Positions 1-7,227 of a stretch of DNA of 11,465 bases are shown one piece after another. The stretch's first letter is position 1. Each line of letters begins with the position of its first letter. Source of the stretch: Flavobacteriaceae bacterium. GTDB taxonomy: Bacteria > Bacteroidota > Bacteroidia > Flavobacteriales > Flavobacteriaceae. Both the position numbers and the translations under genes were made by a program. Below the pieces are notes generated by a model. That model saw only the letters and a program-made list of their open reading frames with translations, was not told the DNA's origin and ran no database searches. The stretch is taken from assembly GCA_949507465.1 (NCBI GenBank), contig CATEMS010000230.1, positions 1-11,465 of the forward strand, given 5' to 3'.

Positions 1-459
1 AGGAGTTCCTGGTACTAGATTTGGGTCCAAAACCATGATGCCATCGTGATCGTTTCCAAGCCCTAACTCGTCCTCAGCGCAAATCATTCCTTGGCTTACT
101 TCTCCTCTAATCTTTCCTTTTTTGATTTTCCAAGGTTTTGCCTCTGCATCATAAAGTGTAGTACCTATAGTGGCTACAGGAACTTTTTGCCCTGCTGCAA
201 CATTGGGTGCTCCACATACAATTTGTATTGTTTCACCATTCCCAACATCAACTTTAGTGACTTTAAGGCGGTCGGCATTTTGGTGTTGCTTACAAGATAG
301 CACATGACCCACAACAATCCCTTTTAATCCACCATTGACAGAAGAAAAAGGAACAATCCCCTCAATCTCAAGGCCTAGGTCTGTTAAAAGTTCTGCGGTT
401 TGCTGAGCGTCCCAATCTGTATTTATAAACTCTTTGAGCCAGTTGTATGAAATTTTCAT
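1..459 (-). CDS. pheT: Phenylalanyl-tRNA synthetase beta subunit, N-terminal part (runs off the left edge)
   Basis: This is the first 153 codons of the beta subunit of phenylalanyl-tRNA synthetase, which with PheS forms the cytoplasmic alpha2-beta2 enzyme that charges tRNA-Phe. The ATG at 457-459 begins MKISYNWLKEFI, the usual PheT N-terminus. From about residue 40 a tRNA-binding (EMAP/OB-fold) domain follows, with the motifs HQNADRLKV (59-67), CGAPNV (82-87) and GMICAEDELGLG (124-135), all characteristic of bacterial PheT. The frame is open to base 1, so the B3/B4 editing domain and the C-terminal catalytic-like core lie outside the window; full-length proteins are about 800 residues. It is read away from recG, 204 bases downstream of that gene, and a TATCTTTG box at 484-491 suggests its own promoter with a very short leader. 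Nothing unusual is seen in the visible part. Confidence 0.96.
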   Translation of the reverse strand, partial: MKISYNWLKEFINTDWDAQQTAELLTDLGLEIEGIVPFSSVNGGLKGIVVGHVLSCKQHQNADRLKVTKVDVGNGETIQIVCGAPNVAAGQKVPVATIGTTLYDAEAKPWKIKKGKIRGEVSQGMICAEDELGLGNDHDGIMVLDPNLVPGTP

Positions 460-483
460 AATGCGTTTTACTTATGTAAGAAC

Positions 484-491
484 CAAAGATA
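484..491 (-). promoter_or_regulatory. Putative Bacteroidota -7 promoter box for pheT
   Basis: Read on the minus strand this is TATCTTTG, an exact match to the TAnnTTTG -7 consensus of the Bacteroidota primary sigma factor. It ends 24 bases before the pheT ATG, giving a leader of roughly 15-20 bases. No clear TTG/TTTG -33 element is present at the expected 17-20 base spacing, so the call rests on one box and its position. Confidence 0.45.
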
Positions 492-545
492 ACAATACCG
501 CTTGTTTTTGTGGGTATTTTTAATATTTTCAAGACAAGATTTTTC

Positions 546-578
546 AAAAAAAAATGTAGCTTTTCATCACATCTTTTT
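546..578 (-). terminator. Possible weak intrinsic terminator after recG
   Basis: On the minus strand, 85 bases past the recG stop, an A-rich arm ending in GATGT (578 to 569) can pair with ACATTTTTTT (557 to 548) around an 11-base loop, with one G-U pair, and the run of nine T's (554 to 546) forms the tail. The stem is almost entirely A-U, so it is weak. On the plus strand the same stem has an A-C mismatch, so it fits minus-strand transcription better. Its position between recG and the pheT promoter is right for a terminator. Confidence 0.3.
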
Positions 579-663
579 AATTCTTCGCTATTTGATGTCC
601 ATTAAGAGCTCGGCAAACTTCACATCATACTTACTATGTGTGCTGTGCAGCCTGTGTGAAGGC

Positions 664-2769
664 TTATGAAATATAAGTCCAAATATTTCTATATTTTGCT
701 ATTTGCTTGTAGGTGTTTTTTATGGCACTGTTTTTTGGTAGTGTTAAAGAAGGGTCCTGGAGTAGGGTCTGTCTGGCATAGCTTCTGGCAATTTTTAATA
801 TGTGGGTATCTTTTACCAAATCTGCAATTCTTAAATTCAATACCCCGCTTTGTTGGGTTCCCATCATATCACCAGGACCTCTAAGTTTTAAGTCTACCTC
901 TGCAATTTCAAAACCATCGCTGGTGCTGGTCATGGTATCAAGGCGAGTTTTAGCGTCAGCAGATAATTTATGACTTGTCATTAAAATACAATAGCTCTGC
1001 TGGGCGCCTCGACCCACGCGGCCTCTAAGTTGGTGCAGTTGAGAGAGTCCAAAGCGTTCTGCACTTTCTATAACCATTACCGTAGCATTGGGTACATTAA
1101 CCCCAACCTCAATAACCGTGGTGGCAACCATGATCTGTGTTTCCCCTTTAATAAAACGATTCATTTCAAACTCTTTGTCTGCGGCTTTCATCTTACCGTG
1201 CACAACAGAGATTTGGTACTCAGGTTGCTGAAATTCTCTAGAGATACTCTCATAGCCGTCCATAAGATCTTTATAATCTAGCACTTCGCTCTCCTGAATG
1301 AGCGGATATACAATATACACCTGTCTTCCAAGGGTCGTTTGATCTTTAATAAATTTAAACACTTTAAGTCTATTGCTGTCAAAACGATGCACTGTCTTGA
1401 TATCTTTTCTTCCAGGTGGAAGCTCATCTATGACACTAATATCTAGGTCTCCATACACACTCATTGCCAAGGTTCTTGGGATGGGTGTGGCGGTCATAAC
1501 AAGTATGTGAGGAGGGTAGTTGTTTTTATGCCATAATTTACTTCGTTGGGCAACTCCAAAACGATGCTGCTCATCAATTATGGAGAGCCCTAAATTTTTA
1601 AATTTTACCTTGTCTTCAAGTAGCGCATGCGTGCCAATTAAAATTTGTAGTTGGCCATTTTCAAGAGATTCATGTATTTTTTTTCTTATTGAAGTTTTAG
1701 TTGATCCAGTAAGAAGTGATATGCTGATTTTTAGTGGTTTACATAACTCGTATAAGCTATTATAGTGCTGGACTGACAAAATTTCAGTTGGGGCCATTAA
1801 ACAGGCTTGAAAACCGTTGTCAATAGCTATTAACATTGACAATAGCGCAACAATTGTCTTTCCACTACCTACATCTCCTTGAAGTAGACGATTCATTTGA
1901 GCATTACTACCTAAATCATTTCGTATTTCTTTGATGACTCTCTTTTGCGCACTTGTTAAATCAAAAGGAAGATGCTCTTTATAGAAGGTGTTAAAATGAC
2001 TTCCAATACTTGTAAAAGGATAGCCTTTAATTTTGCTTTTATGGACTATATTTTTTATTAATAATTGTAGCTGAGTAAAGAATAATTCTTCAAACTTTAA
2101 CCTGTGAGTTGCTTTTGCCAATTCTTCTCCATTTTCAGGAAAATGTATGTTGCGCATTGCTTTGTTTTTTGGCATTAACTGAAGCTGCTCTAGTAGCTCT
2201 GGTGAGAGGGTCTCTACAATTGTTTTTTGGAGTTCGAGAAACAGTTGCTCCATAAGTTTACACAGTACCCTGTTGGTGACACCACTGTTACCTAGTTTTT
2301 CTGTAGAAGGATATATTGGCTGTAGGGCAGAGCGAAGTTTGCTTTGATGTTCTTTTAATAGTTCTAAATCTGGGTGCGGCATGGAAAAAGTACCATTGTA
2401 AAAGTTTGTTTTTCCGAAGGCAACATAGGTTTCATTTAGTTTTAAATTTTCTTTGATCCATTTATGACCTCTAAACCAAACAAGTTCCATTATCCCATTG
2501 GCATCTTTAAAGGTTGCTACCAGGCGTTTACCACGTTTTTGATCAATAGTCTTTAAATGAGTTATTTTCCCTATAACCTGCACCTCTGCGCTATTGCGTT
2601 GCAAGTCTTTTATTTTATAATACTGGGTTCTATCTAAATACCTGTTTGGAAATAGGTTTAGTAGGTCTTGAAAAGTAAAAATACCCAACTCTTTTTTCAA
2701 CAAATCTGCCCTGTTAGGACCTACGCCTTTAAGATACTCTATGGGTGTTTGTAGAAAGTCAGGATTCAT
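664..2769 (-). CDS. recG: ATP-dependent DNA helicase RecG
   Basis: RecG is a cytoplasmic superfamily 2 helicase that remodels stalled replication forks and branch-migrates Holliday junctions and R-loops. The 701-residue product (E. coli about 693) has an N-terminal helix-hairpin-like segment (YLKGVGPNRA, 12-21), a wedge OB-fold at about 60-150, then both helicase lobes: Walker A GDVGSGKT (298-305), Walker B DEQH (399-402), motif III TATPIPRT (426-433), motif V region TTVIEVGVNVPNA (550-562) and motif VI QLHQLRGRVGRG (577-588). The RecG-specific GPGDMMGTQQSG (631-642) lies in the C-terminal TRG region. All key motifs are intact. The ATG start gives MNPDFLQTPIEYLKGVG, as expected for the family. 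It begins 16 bases after the stop of the upstream membrane-protein gene and is probably co-transcribed with it. No Shine-Dalgarno is visible, usual for this phylum. Confidence 0.98.
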   Translation of the reverse strand: MNPDFLQTPIEYLKGVGPNRADLLKKELGIFTFQDLLNLFPNRYLDRTQYYKIKDLQRNSAEVQVIGKITHLKTIDQKRGKRLVATFKDANGIMELVWFRGHKWIKENLKLNETYVAFGKTNFYNGTFSMPHPDLELLKEHQSKLRSALQPIYPSTEKLGNSGVTNRVLCKLMEQLFLELQKTIVETLSPELLEQLQLMPKNKAMRNIHFPENGEELAKATHRLKFEELFFTQLQLLIKNIVHKSKIKGYPFTSIGSHFNTFYKEHLPFDLTSAQKRVIKEIRNDLGSNAQMNRLLQGDVGSGKTIVALLSMLIAIDNGFQACLMAPTEILSVQHYNSLYELCKPLKISISLLTGSTKTSIRKKIHESLENGQLQILIGTHALLEDKVKFKNLGLSIIDEQHRFGVAQRSKLWHKNNYPPHILVMTATPIPRTLAMSVYGDLDISVIDELPPGRKDIKTVHRFDSNRLKVFKFIKDQTTLGRQVYIVYPLIQESEVLDYKDLMDGYESISREFQQPEYQISVVHGKMKAADKEFEMNRFIKGETQIMVATTVIEVGVNVPNATVMVIESAERFGLSQLHQLRGRVGRGAQQSYCILMTSHKLSADAKTRLDTMTSTSDGFEIAEVDLKLRGPGDMMGTQQSGVLNLRIADLVKDTHILKIARSYARQTLLQDPSLTLPKNSAIKNTYKQIAKYRNIWTYIS

Positions 2770-2785
2770 ACAAAGAATTTACTTA

Positions 2786-3307
2786 CTAGAAAAGTTGTTG
2801 TATTTCTTTCTTTAAAAACGCTAGGGCTTTTTGAGAAGGGGTTACTTCTCCCATAAAATGATTTAAAACAGCTTCTCTGAGTTTGTCTGCAGATTCAATT
2901 TTTTGGTTCATGGCCGTTTGTCTTATAATTTGTATGGTTGTGTTTTTTGTAGTTCTTGTTACATTCCACATCTCTAAAGACACATAAATTTGCTGGCTTA
3001 GATTGTGTACAAACTCCTCTTCTATGCTTGATATAAGGTCCTGTTCATACTTGTTTAAGTCATTACCTTTAGGTTTTATGCGTATCAAAAGACTGTTAGG
3101 GTCTATACGTTCTAAAAGCAGTGTAAGTCTCTCATAGGCTTGTATCCTTAAAGGAAGTGTTTTTGACTGGGCTTCCTTGTGCAGTAAAAACCGTCTTCTT
3201 CCTTCTAAGTTATCTGTATGTTTTTTAAAAAATAGATAGGCAATACCACCAACAATAATAGCAGATAGTAAAGAAGCAAAATAGGGAAGTAGCGCTTGGG
3301 ATTCCAT
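2786..3307 (-). CDS. Conserved-looking single-span membrane protein of unknown function, upstream of recG
   Basis: The 173-residue product starts with a short polar tail and one hydrophobic span (about 7-27, PYFASLLSAIIVGGIAYLFF), followed by positive residues (KKH, and GRRRF at 36-40), which predicts N-out/C-in anchoring in the inner membrane with a cytoplasmic domain of about 140 residues. That domain is charged, mostly helical in character, and contains LPLRIQAYERLTLLLERIDP (51-70) and EEEFVHNLSQQIYVSLEMW (96-114). The pattern reminds me of a widespread Bacteroidota family of unknown function (possibly the one named DUF7935), but I cannot confirm the name. No catalytic motif is visible. 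The start ATG at 3305-3307 places the membrane span correctly. The gene precedes recG by 16 bases, so the two are likely one transcription unit; this does not prove a shared function. Confidence 0.85.
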   Translation of the reverse strand: MESQALLPYFASLLSAIIVGGIAYLFFKKHTDNLEGRRRFLLHKEAQSKTLPLRIQAYERLTLLLERIDPNSLLIRIKPKGNDLNKYEQDLISSIEEEFVHNLSQQIYVSLEMWNVTRTTKNTTIQIIRQTAMNQKIESADKLREAVLNHFMGEVTPSQKALAFLKKEIQQLF

Positions 3308-3343
3308 ATGGATTATAAATTTTGGTATTTTTTAATTTAAAAA

Positions 3344-3371
3344 CAATAGTACTGATTTTTAAACTTTCAAA
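3344..3371 (-). promoter_or_regulatory. Possible promoter for the membrane protein-recG unit
   Basis: On the minus strand a TTTG (3371 to 3368) is followed after 16 bases by TACTATTG (3351 to 3344), one mismatch from the Bacteroidota TAnnTTTG box. The -7 box ends 36 bases before the start codon at 3307. The spacer is slightly short and the region is AT-rich, where chance matches are common. Confidence 0.3.
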
Positions 3372-3390
3372 AAAACCTTGTCTACAGGGA
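3369..3390 (-). terminator. Weak terminator-like element after the M20 amidohydrolase
   Basis: Directly after the amidohydrolase stop codon the minus strand reads CCCTGTAGACAAGG followed by seven T's (3375 to 3369). The GC-containing arms can form only a short, mismatched stem of about 4-5 pairs, so this resembles an intrinsic terminator without being convincing. Its T-run overlaps the putative -33 element of the next gene. Confidence 0.25.
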
Positions 3391-4680
3391 TTAATTTTCT
3401 TGATGGTTTAAATAATCTAGGGCTAATTGGGTTAATGATTGAACACCAAGTAACATACCGGCGTCATCTATCTTGAAATCTGGTGTATGGTGAGGAAAAG
3501 GTTCTGTATTTCCTGGTGTCATTCCTCCTAGAAAAAAGTATACCCCAGGTATTTTTTCTTGAAAATAACTAAAATCTTCTCCACCTGTATCGGCTTTCAT
3601 ATCAAGCACCTTGTCATCTCCAGCTACTTTTTTTAGGGTACTGATGGCCTTTGTGGTTAACCCAGGGTCGTTGTAGGTAACTATGGTATTGTTTTGCCAA
3701 TCAATAGTGGCACTTCCGCCATAGGCTTTGGCAATGTCACTAGCCATTTCTGTCATGCGTTTAATGATTTTGATTCTCATATCTGGATTCAGAGTTCTTA
3801 CCGTACCTATGAGTTCTGCACTCTCTGGAATAACATTAAAACGAGTACCGCTGGTTATTTTTCCAACAGTAATAACCGCTGGCGCTTCTATTAGGTATGC
3901 TTCTCTTGAAATAATGGTCTGAAATCCATCAATAATTTTTGCCGAAATTAAAATTGGATCAACGCCACTCCAAGGTGCTGATCCATGAGATCCTTTCCCC
4001 TTTACTGTAACTACAAAACGTTCAACGGCGGCCATGATACCCTCTGGTTTTAGGGTTATGCTACCAACGGGTGTTGCGCTATTAATGTGTAATCCATAAA
4101 TAGCATCTACCTTAGGATTTTCAAGTACTCCTTCTTTAACCATAAGTTTTGCGCCACCCTCTTCTCCAGGTGGTGGACCTTCCTCTGCGGGTTGAAAAAT
4201 AAATTTTATACTTCCTTTAATTTTATCTTTGTGTTTGCTTAACACTTGTGCAACTCCCATTAAAATTGCTATGTGCGTATCATGGCCACAGGCATGCATT
4301 ACTCCTGTTTTTGTACCCAAAAAAGTGTCAACAACATTACTTTTGTAGCTAAGGTCATTACGCTCTGTAACGGGCAACCCGTCAATATCTGCTCTAAGGG
4401 CAACTACCTTTCCGGGCTTGTCACCCTTTAAAAGCCCTACAACCCCTGTTTTTGCGACTCCAGTTTGTACCTCCATACCAAGAGATTTTAAATGGGCAGC
4501 AATTTTTTTTGCCGTGTTAAATTCACGGTTAGACAATTCAGGATTTTCATGAAAGTAATGGCGCCACTCTATTACTTGAGATTCTATTAGCTGTATATCC
4601 TCTGATATAAGTTGATTGCTTTGTGCATTTAAAAAAGCACTTGTTAGGAGCACTAGTGAGATTATATATTGTTTTTTCAT
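3391..4680 (-). CDS. Exported M20D-family amidohydrolase / metallopeptidase
   Basis: The product is a zinc (or other divalent metal) dependent amidohydrolase of the M20D group (hippurate hydrolase, N-acyl-amino-acid and IAA-amino-acid hydrolases), which splits the amide bond of N-acylated amino acids. The 429 residues begin with a signal peptide, MKKQYIISLVLLTSAFLNA, with probable cleavage before Gln20. Motifs seen are ALRADIDGLPV (94-104), HACGHDTH with likely metal ligands Cys131 and His133 (129-136), PAEEG with the catalytic/ligand Glu pair (164-168), GLHI with His198, the lid/dimerisation-domain SHGSAPW (231-237), GGEDFSYF (366-373) and HHTPDF (397-402). All expected ligands are present, so it should be active. 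Many M20D enzymes are cytoplasmic; this one should act in the periplasm or outside. Its natural substrate cannot be read from sequence. It stands alone, divergent from uvrD across a 202-base region. Confidence 0.93.
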   Translation of the reverse strand: MKKQYIISLVLLTSAFLNAQSNQLISEDIQLIESQVIEWRHYFHENPELSNREFNTAKKIAAHLKSLGMEVQTGVAKTGVVGLLKGDKPGKVVALRADIDGLPVTERNDLSYKSNVVDTFLGTKTGVMHACGHDTHIAILMGVAQVLSKHKDKIKGSIKFIFQPAEEGPPPGEEGGAKLMVKEGVLENPKVDAIYGLHINSATPVGSITLKPEGIMAAVERFVVTVKGKGSHGSAPWSGVDPILISAKIIDGFQTIISREAYLIEAPAVITVGKITSGTRFNVIPESAELIGTVRTLNPDMRIKIIKRMTEMASDIAKAYGGSATIDWQNNTIVTYNDPGLTTKAISTLKKVAGDDKVLDMKADTGGEDFSYFQEKIPGVYFFLGGMTPGNTEPFPHHTPDFKIDDAGMLLGVQSLTQLALDYLNHQEN

Positions 4681-4882
4681 GATGTTTGCCTATTTATTTT
4701 AAATAAATCATGGTTAAAGATATTGAAATTTCAGAAATAACACCCCAGCTTTGTTTGTTTATAAATTCTGAAATTTCAGTAGGTTCAATCCCACAGTTTT
4801 GCGTATTTTCACTTGCAGTTTATATCCTATTTTTATCACTGTTCTAAAACTGATTTAGAGCTTTTAAAATACTAGAAAACCC
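4681..4882. promoter_or_regulatory. Divergent intergenic region between the M20 amidohydrolase and uvrD
   Basis: Both flanking genes are read outward from these 202 bases, so both promoters should lie here. Candidates are weak. For uvrD, TTTTG (4797-4801) is followed after 19 bases by TATATCCT (4821-4828), and TATTTTTA lies at 4828-4835. For the amidohydrolase, TATCTTTA on the minus strand lies at about 4715-4722, one base off the -7 consensus. A small AT palindrome (ATTTATT / AATAAAT, 4692-4708) sits just ahead of the amidohydrolase start. The long inverted repeat is listed separately. No small ORF or RNA gene is evident. Confidence 0.4.
4724..4778. repeat. 13-bp perfect inverted repeat with palindromic TGAAATTTCA cores
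   Basis: TGAAATTTCAGAA at 4724-4736 is the exact reverse complement of TTCTGAAATTTCA at 4766-4778, with 29 bases between. Each arm contains the 10-bp perfect palindrome TGAAATTTCA (4724-4733 and 4769-4778), and the two palindrome centres are 45 bp apart. This could be a paired operator for a dimeric regulator acting on one or both divergent genes, or a hairpin in a transcript. The repeat itself is seen directly; its role is inferred. Confidence 0.85.
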
Positions 4883-4885
4883 TTG
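4883..4885 (+). other. TTG initiation codon of the UvrD-like helicase
   Basis: The codon at 4883-4885 is TTG and yields MQEFLQQLNQAQLAP, which matches the normal N-terminus of UvrD/PcrA proteins with the Q motif. There is no ATG or GTG between it and the in-frame TAA at 4865-4867. Upstream is AAAATACTAGAAAACCC, A-rich without a Shine-Dalgarno. A TTG start may keep translation low. Confidence 0.8.
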
Positions 4886-7201
4886 CAAGAATTTTTACAA
4901 CAACTCAACCAAGCTCAGTTAGCGCCTACCATACAGAAAGACGGCGCCATGATTGTAATTGCTGGAGCTGGTTCAGGAAAGACACGTGTACTTACTTACA
5001 GAATAGCCTTTTTAATGTCTAAGGGAGTGGATCCATTTAATATTTTGGCGCTCACCTTTACCAATAAGGCAGCGCGTGAGATGAAAAATAGAATAGCTAC
5101 TATTGTTGGTCCCAGTGAAGGTAAAAATCTTTGGATGGGAACCTTTCATAGTATTTTTGCTAAAATACTTCGTATGGAGGCAGATAAATTAGGCTATCCA
5201 TCAAATTTCACTATCTATGATACCCAAGACTCCCAGAGTGTTATTAGAGCTGTTATAAAAGAAATGCACTTAGATAAGGATATGTATAAATACAAACAGG
5301 TGTATTCTAGAATATCTAGTTATAAAAATAGCTTGATTACTGTGAAGGCTTATTTTAACAACCCAGAACTCATGGAAGCCGACGCCATGGCCAAAATGCC
5401 TCGTTTGGGAGATGTTTACAAAAGTTACGTAGACAAATGCTTTAAGGCTGGTGCTATGGATTTTGATGATTTATTGCTAAAAACCAACGAGCTGTTAACC
5501 CGCTTTCCAGAGGTTTTAGCCAAATATCAAAATAGATTTCGATATATTCTAGTGGATGAGTACCAAGATACCAACCACAGTCAGTATTTAATAGTGCGTG
5601 CATTGAGTGATAAGTTTCAAAACATATGCGTGGTTGGTGATGATGCTCAAAGTATTTATGCCTTCAGGGGTGCTAATATCAACAATATATTAAATTTTCA
5701 GAAAGATTATGATGATGTAAAAATCTATCGTCTTGAACAAAATTATAGGTCTACAAAGAATATAGTAAATGCTGCCAACAGCATCATTGAAAAAAACAAA
5801 ACACGCCTAGATAAAGTAGTTTGGACTTCTAATGTTGAAGGTGCAAAGATAAAAGTCAATCGTACCATGACAGATGGTGATGAGGGGCGTTTTGTTGCCA
5901 ATACTATTTTTGAAACCAAACAAAACCAAGAGTTTAAAAATGGAGACTTTGCTATTTTATACAGAACCAATGCCCAGTCTCGCGCTATGGAAGATGCCCT
6001 AAGAAAGAAAGCTATTCCTTACCGCATCTATGGCGGTCTTAGTTTTTATCAGCGCAAAGAAATAAAAGATGTTTTGTGTTACTTGCGTTTACTTCTCAAT
6101 ACTAAAGACGAAGAGGCTCTAAAACGTGTCATTAATTATCCCGCAAGAGGTATTGGACAAACCACCATAGAGCGCCTTATGGTAGCTGCAAGTCATTACA
6201 ATAGATCTATCTTCGAGGTGATGCAAAACATCAGTAAATTACAGCTCAATATCAATAAAGGAACCCAGGCAAAGTTATTAGACTTTGTTACTATGGTTCA
6301 AAGTTTTCAGGTATTAAACCAGAGCTATGATGCTTTTCAGATGGCAGAATATGTTACCCAAAAAACTGGAATACTCACAGAGCTAAAAAAAGACGGTACC
6401 CCAGAGGGTATTGCTCGCATAGAAAATATTGAAGAGCTACTCAATGGTATGCGTGATTTTGTTGAAGAACAAAAAGAAATGGCAGACACCACTGGCTCTC
6501 TCTCTGAGTTTATGGAAGATGTTGCTCTTGCTACAGACTTAGATAATGACAAAGGGGATACAGACCGTGTTGCCCTGATGACAATTCATCTGGCCAAAGG
6601 CCTGGAGTTTCCTTATGTTTTTATTGTGGGGATGGAGGAAGACTTGTTTCCAAGCGCTATGAGCATGAATACAAGAGCAGAACTAGAGGAAGAACGAAGA
6701 CTGTTTTATGTAGCTGTTACCAGAGCAGAAACTCAGGCATATCTGACCTACACACAGTCTAGATATAGGTGGGGAAAACTCATAGATGCAGAACCCAGTC
6801 GTTTTATAGAAGAAATTGATGCTTCTTATTTGGAGTATTTAACTCCCATAACAGAGCAACGTTACAAACCACTTTTGGATGCAGATATATTTGACAAGGT
6901 AGATAAGAGTAACCTAAGACTGCGCAGACCAGCAGCTGAAAGTCCACCAAGAGGCCCAAATCAAGACCAGCTTCGTAAACTTCGCAGATTAAAACCTATG
7001 GCGAGTAAGGCAGAGAAAAATTTTGACCCTAAAGCTGCAAATCTGCGCTTGGGCACATTGGTTGAGCATGTAAGGTTTGGAAAAGGTACAATTACTAAAA
7101 TAGAAGGAGTTGGCGCAGACACAAAAGCAGAAATTAATTTTGAGAATGGGGGCACAAAAAAACTACTGCTCAGGTTTGCAAAACTCAACATCATAGACTA
7201 A
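4883..7201 (+). CDS. uvrD: UvrD/PcrA-type superfamily 1 DNA helicase, TTG start
   Basis: This is a 3'-5' superfamily 1A helicase of the UvrD/PcrA group, acting in nucleotide excision repair, mismatch repair and removal of RecA or stalled polymerase. The 772 residues show the Q motif (LNQAQLAP, 8-15), Walker A GAGSGKT (28-34), Ia TFTNKAA (58-64), II VDEYQDT (224-230), III GDDAQSIYAFRGA (252-264), IV QNYRST (286-291), V TIHLAKGLEFP (567-577) and VI FYVAVTRA (608-615). A basic linker (about 680-712) leads to a C-terminal Tudor-like domain, GTLVEHVRFGKGTI (724-737), which in PcrA contacts RNA polymerase. Start: an in-frame stop lies at 4865-4867 and the first internal ATG would remove the Q motif, so TTG at 4883 is the only reasonable start. 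It is probably co-transcribed with the YciO-like gene 26 bases downstream. Whether it should be called uvrD or pcrA is a naming choice. Confidence 0.95.
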   Translation: MQEFLQQLNQAQLAPTIQKDGAMIVIAGAGSGKTRVLTYRIAFLMSKGVDPFNILALTFTNKAAREMKNRIATIVGPSEGKNLWMGTFHSIFAKILRMEADKLGYPSNFTIYDTQDSQSVIRAVIKEMHLDKDMYKYKQVYSRISSYKNSLITVKAYFNNPELMEADAMAKMPRLGDVYKSYVDKCFKAGAMDFDDLLLKTNELLTRFPEVLAKYQNRFRYILVDEYQDTNHSQYLIVRALSDKFQNICVVGDDAQSIYAFRGANINNILNFQKDYDDVKIYRLEQNYRSTKNIVNAANSIIEKNKTRLDKVVWTSNVEGAKIKVNRTMTDGDEGRFVANTIFETKQNQEFKNGDFAILYRTNAQSRAMEDALRKKAIPYRIYGGLSFYQRKEIKDVLCYLRLLLNTKDEEALKRVINYPARGIGQTTIERLMVAASHYNRSIFEVMQNISKLQLNINKGTQAKLLDFVTMVQSFQVLNQSYDAFQMAEYVTQKTGILTELKKDGTPEGIARIENIEELLNGMRDFVEEQKEMADTTGSLSEFMEDVALATDLDNDKGDTDRVALMTIHLAKGLEFPYVFIVGMEEDLFPSAMSMNTRAELEEERRLFYVAVTRAETQAYLTYTQSRYRWGKLIDAEPSRFIEEIDASYLEYLTPITEQRYKPLLDADIFDKVDKSNLRLRRPAAESPPRGPNQDQLRKLRRLKPMASKAEKNFDPKAANLRLGTLVEHVRFGKGTITKIEGVGADTKAEINFENGGTKKLLLRFAKLNIID

Positions 7202-7227
7202 AATCTTGCATTTTTTTAGAGATTATC

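Noticed and set aside
618..661. Inverted repeat CTTCACA / TGTGAAG just past the recG stop, with smaller nested repeats (CACAT/ATGTG, GCTG/CAGC).
   Set aside because: The stem is only 7 bp with a loop of about 30 bases, the nested stems compete with it, and no T-run follows on either strand, so it does not qualify as a terminator or a structured RNA.
666..884. Plus-strand ORF of 72 codons with a hydrophobic stretch that looks like a membrane span.
   Set aside because: It lies wholly antisense to the conserved C-terminal coding region of recG; the hydrophobic composition is a by-product of the reverse strand.
5743..5970. Minus-strand ORF inside the UvrD-like helicase, one of several antisense ORFs there (also 6337-6552 and 6961-7194).
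   Set aside because: All overlap a strongly conserved helicase frame and show no family motif of their own; they are shadows.
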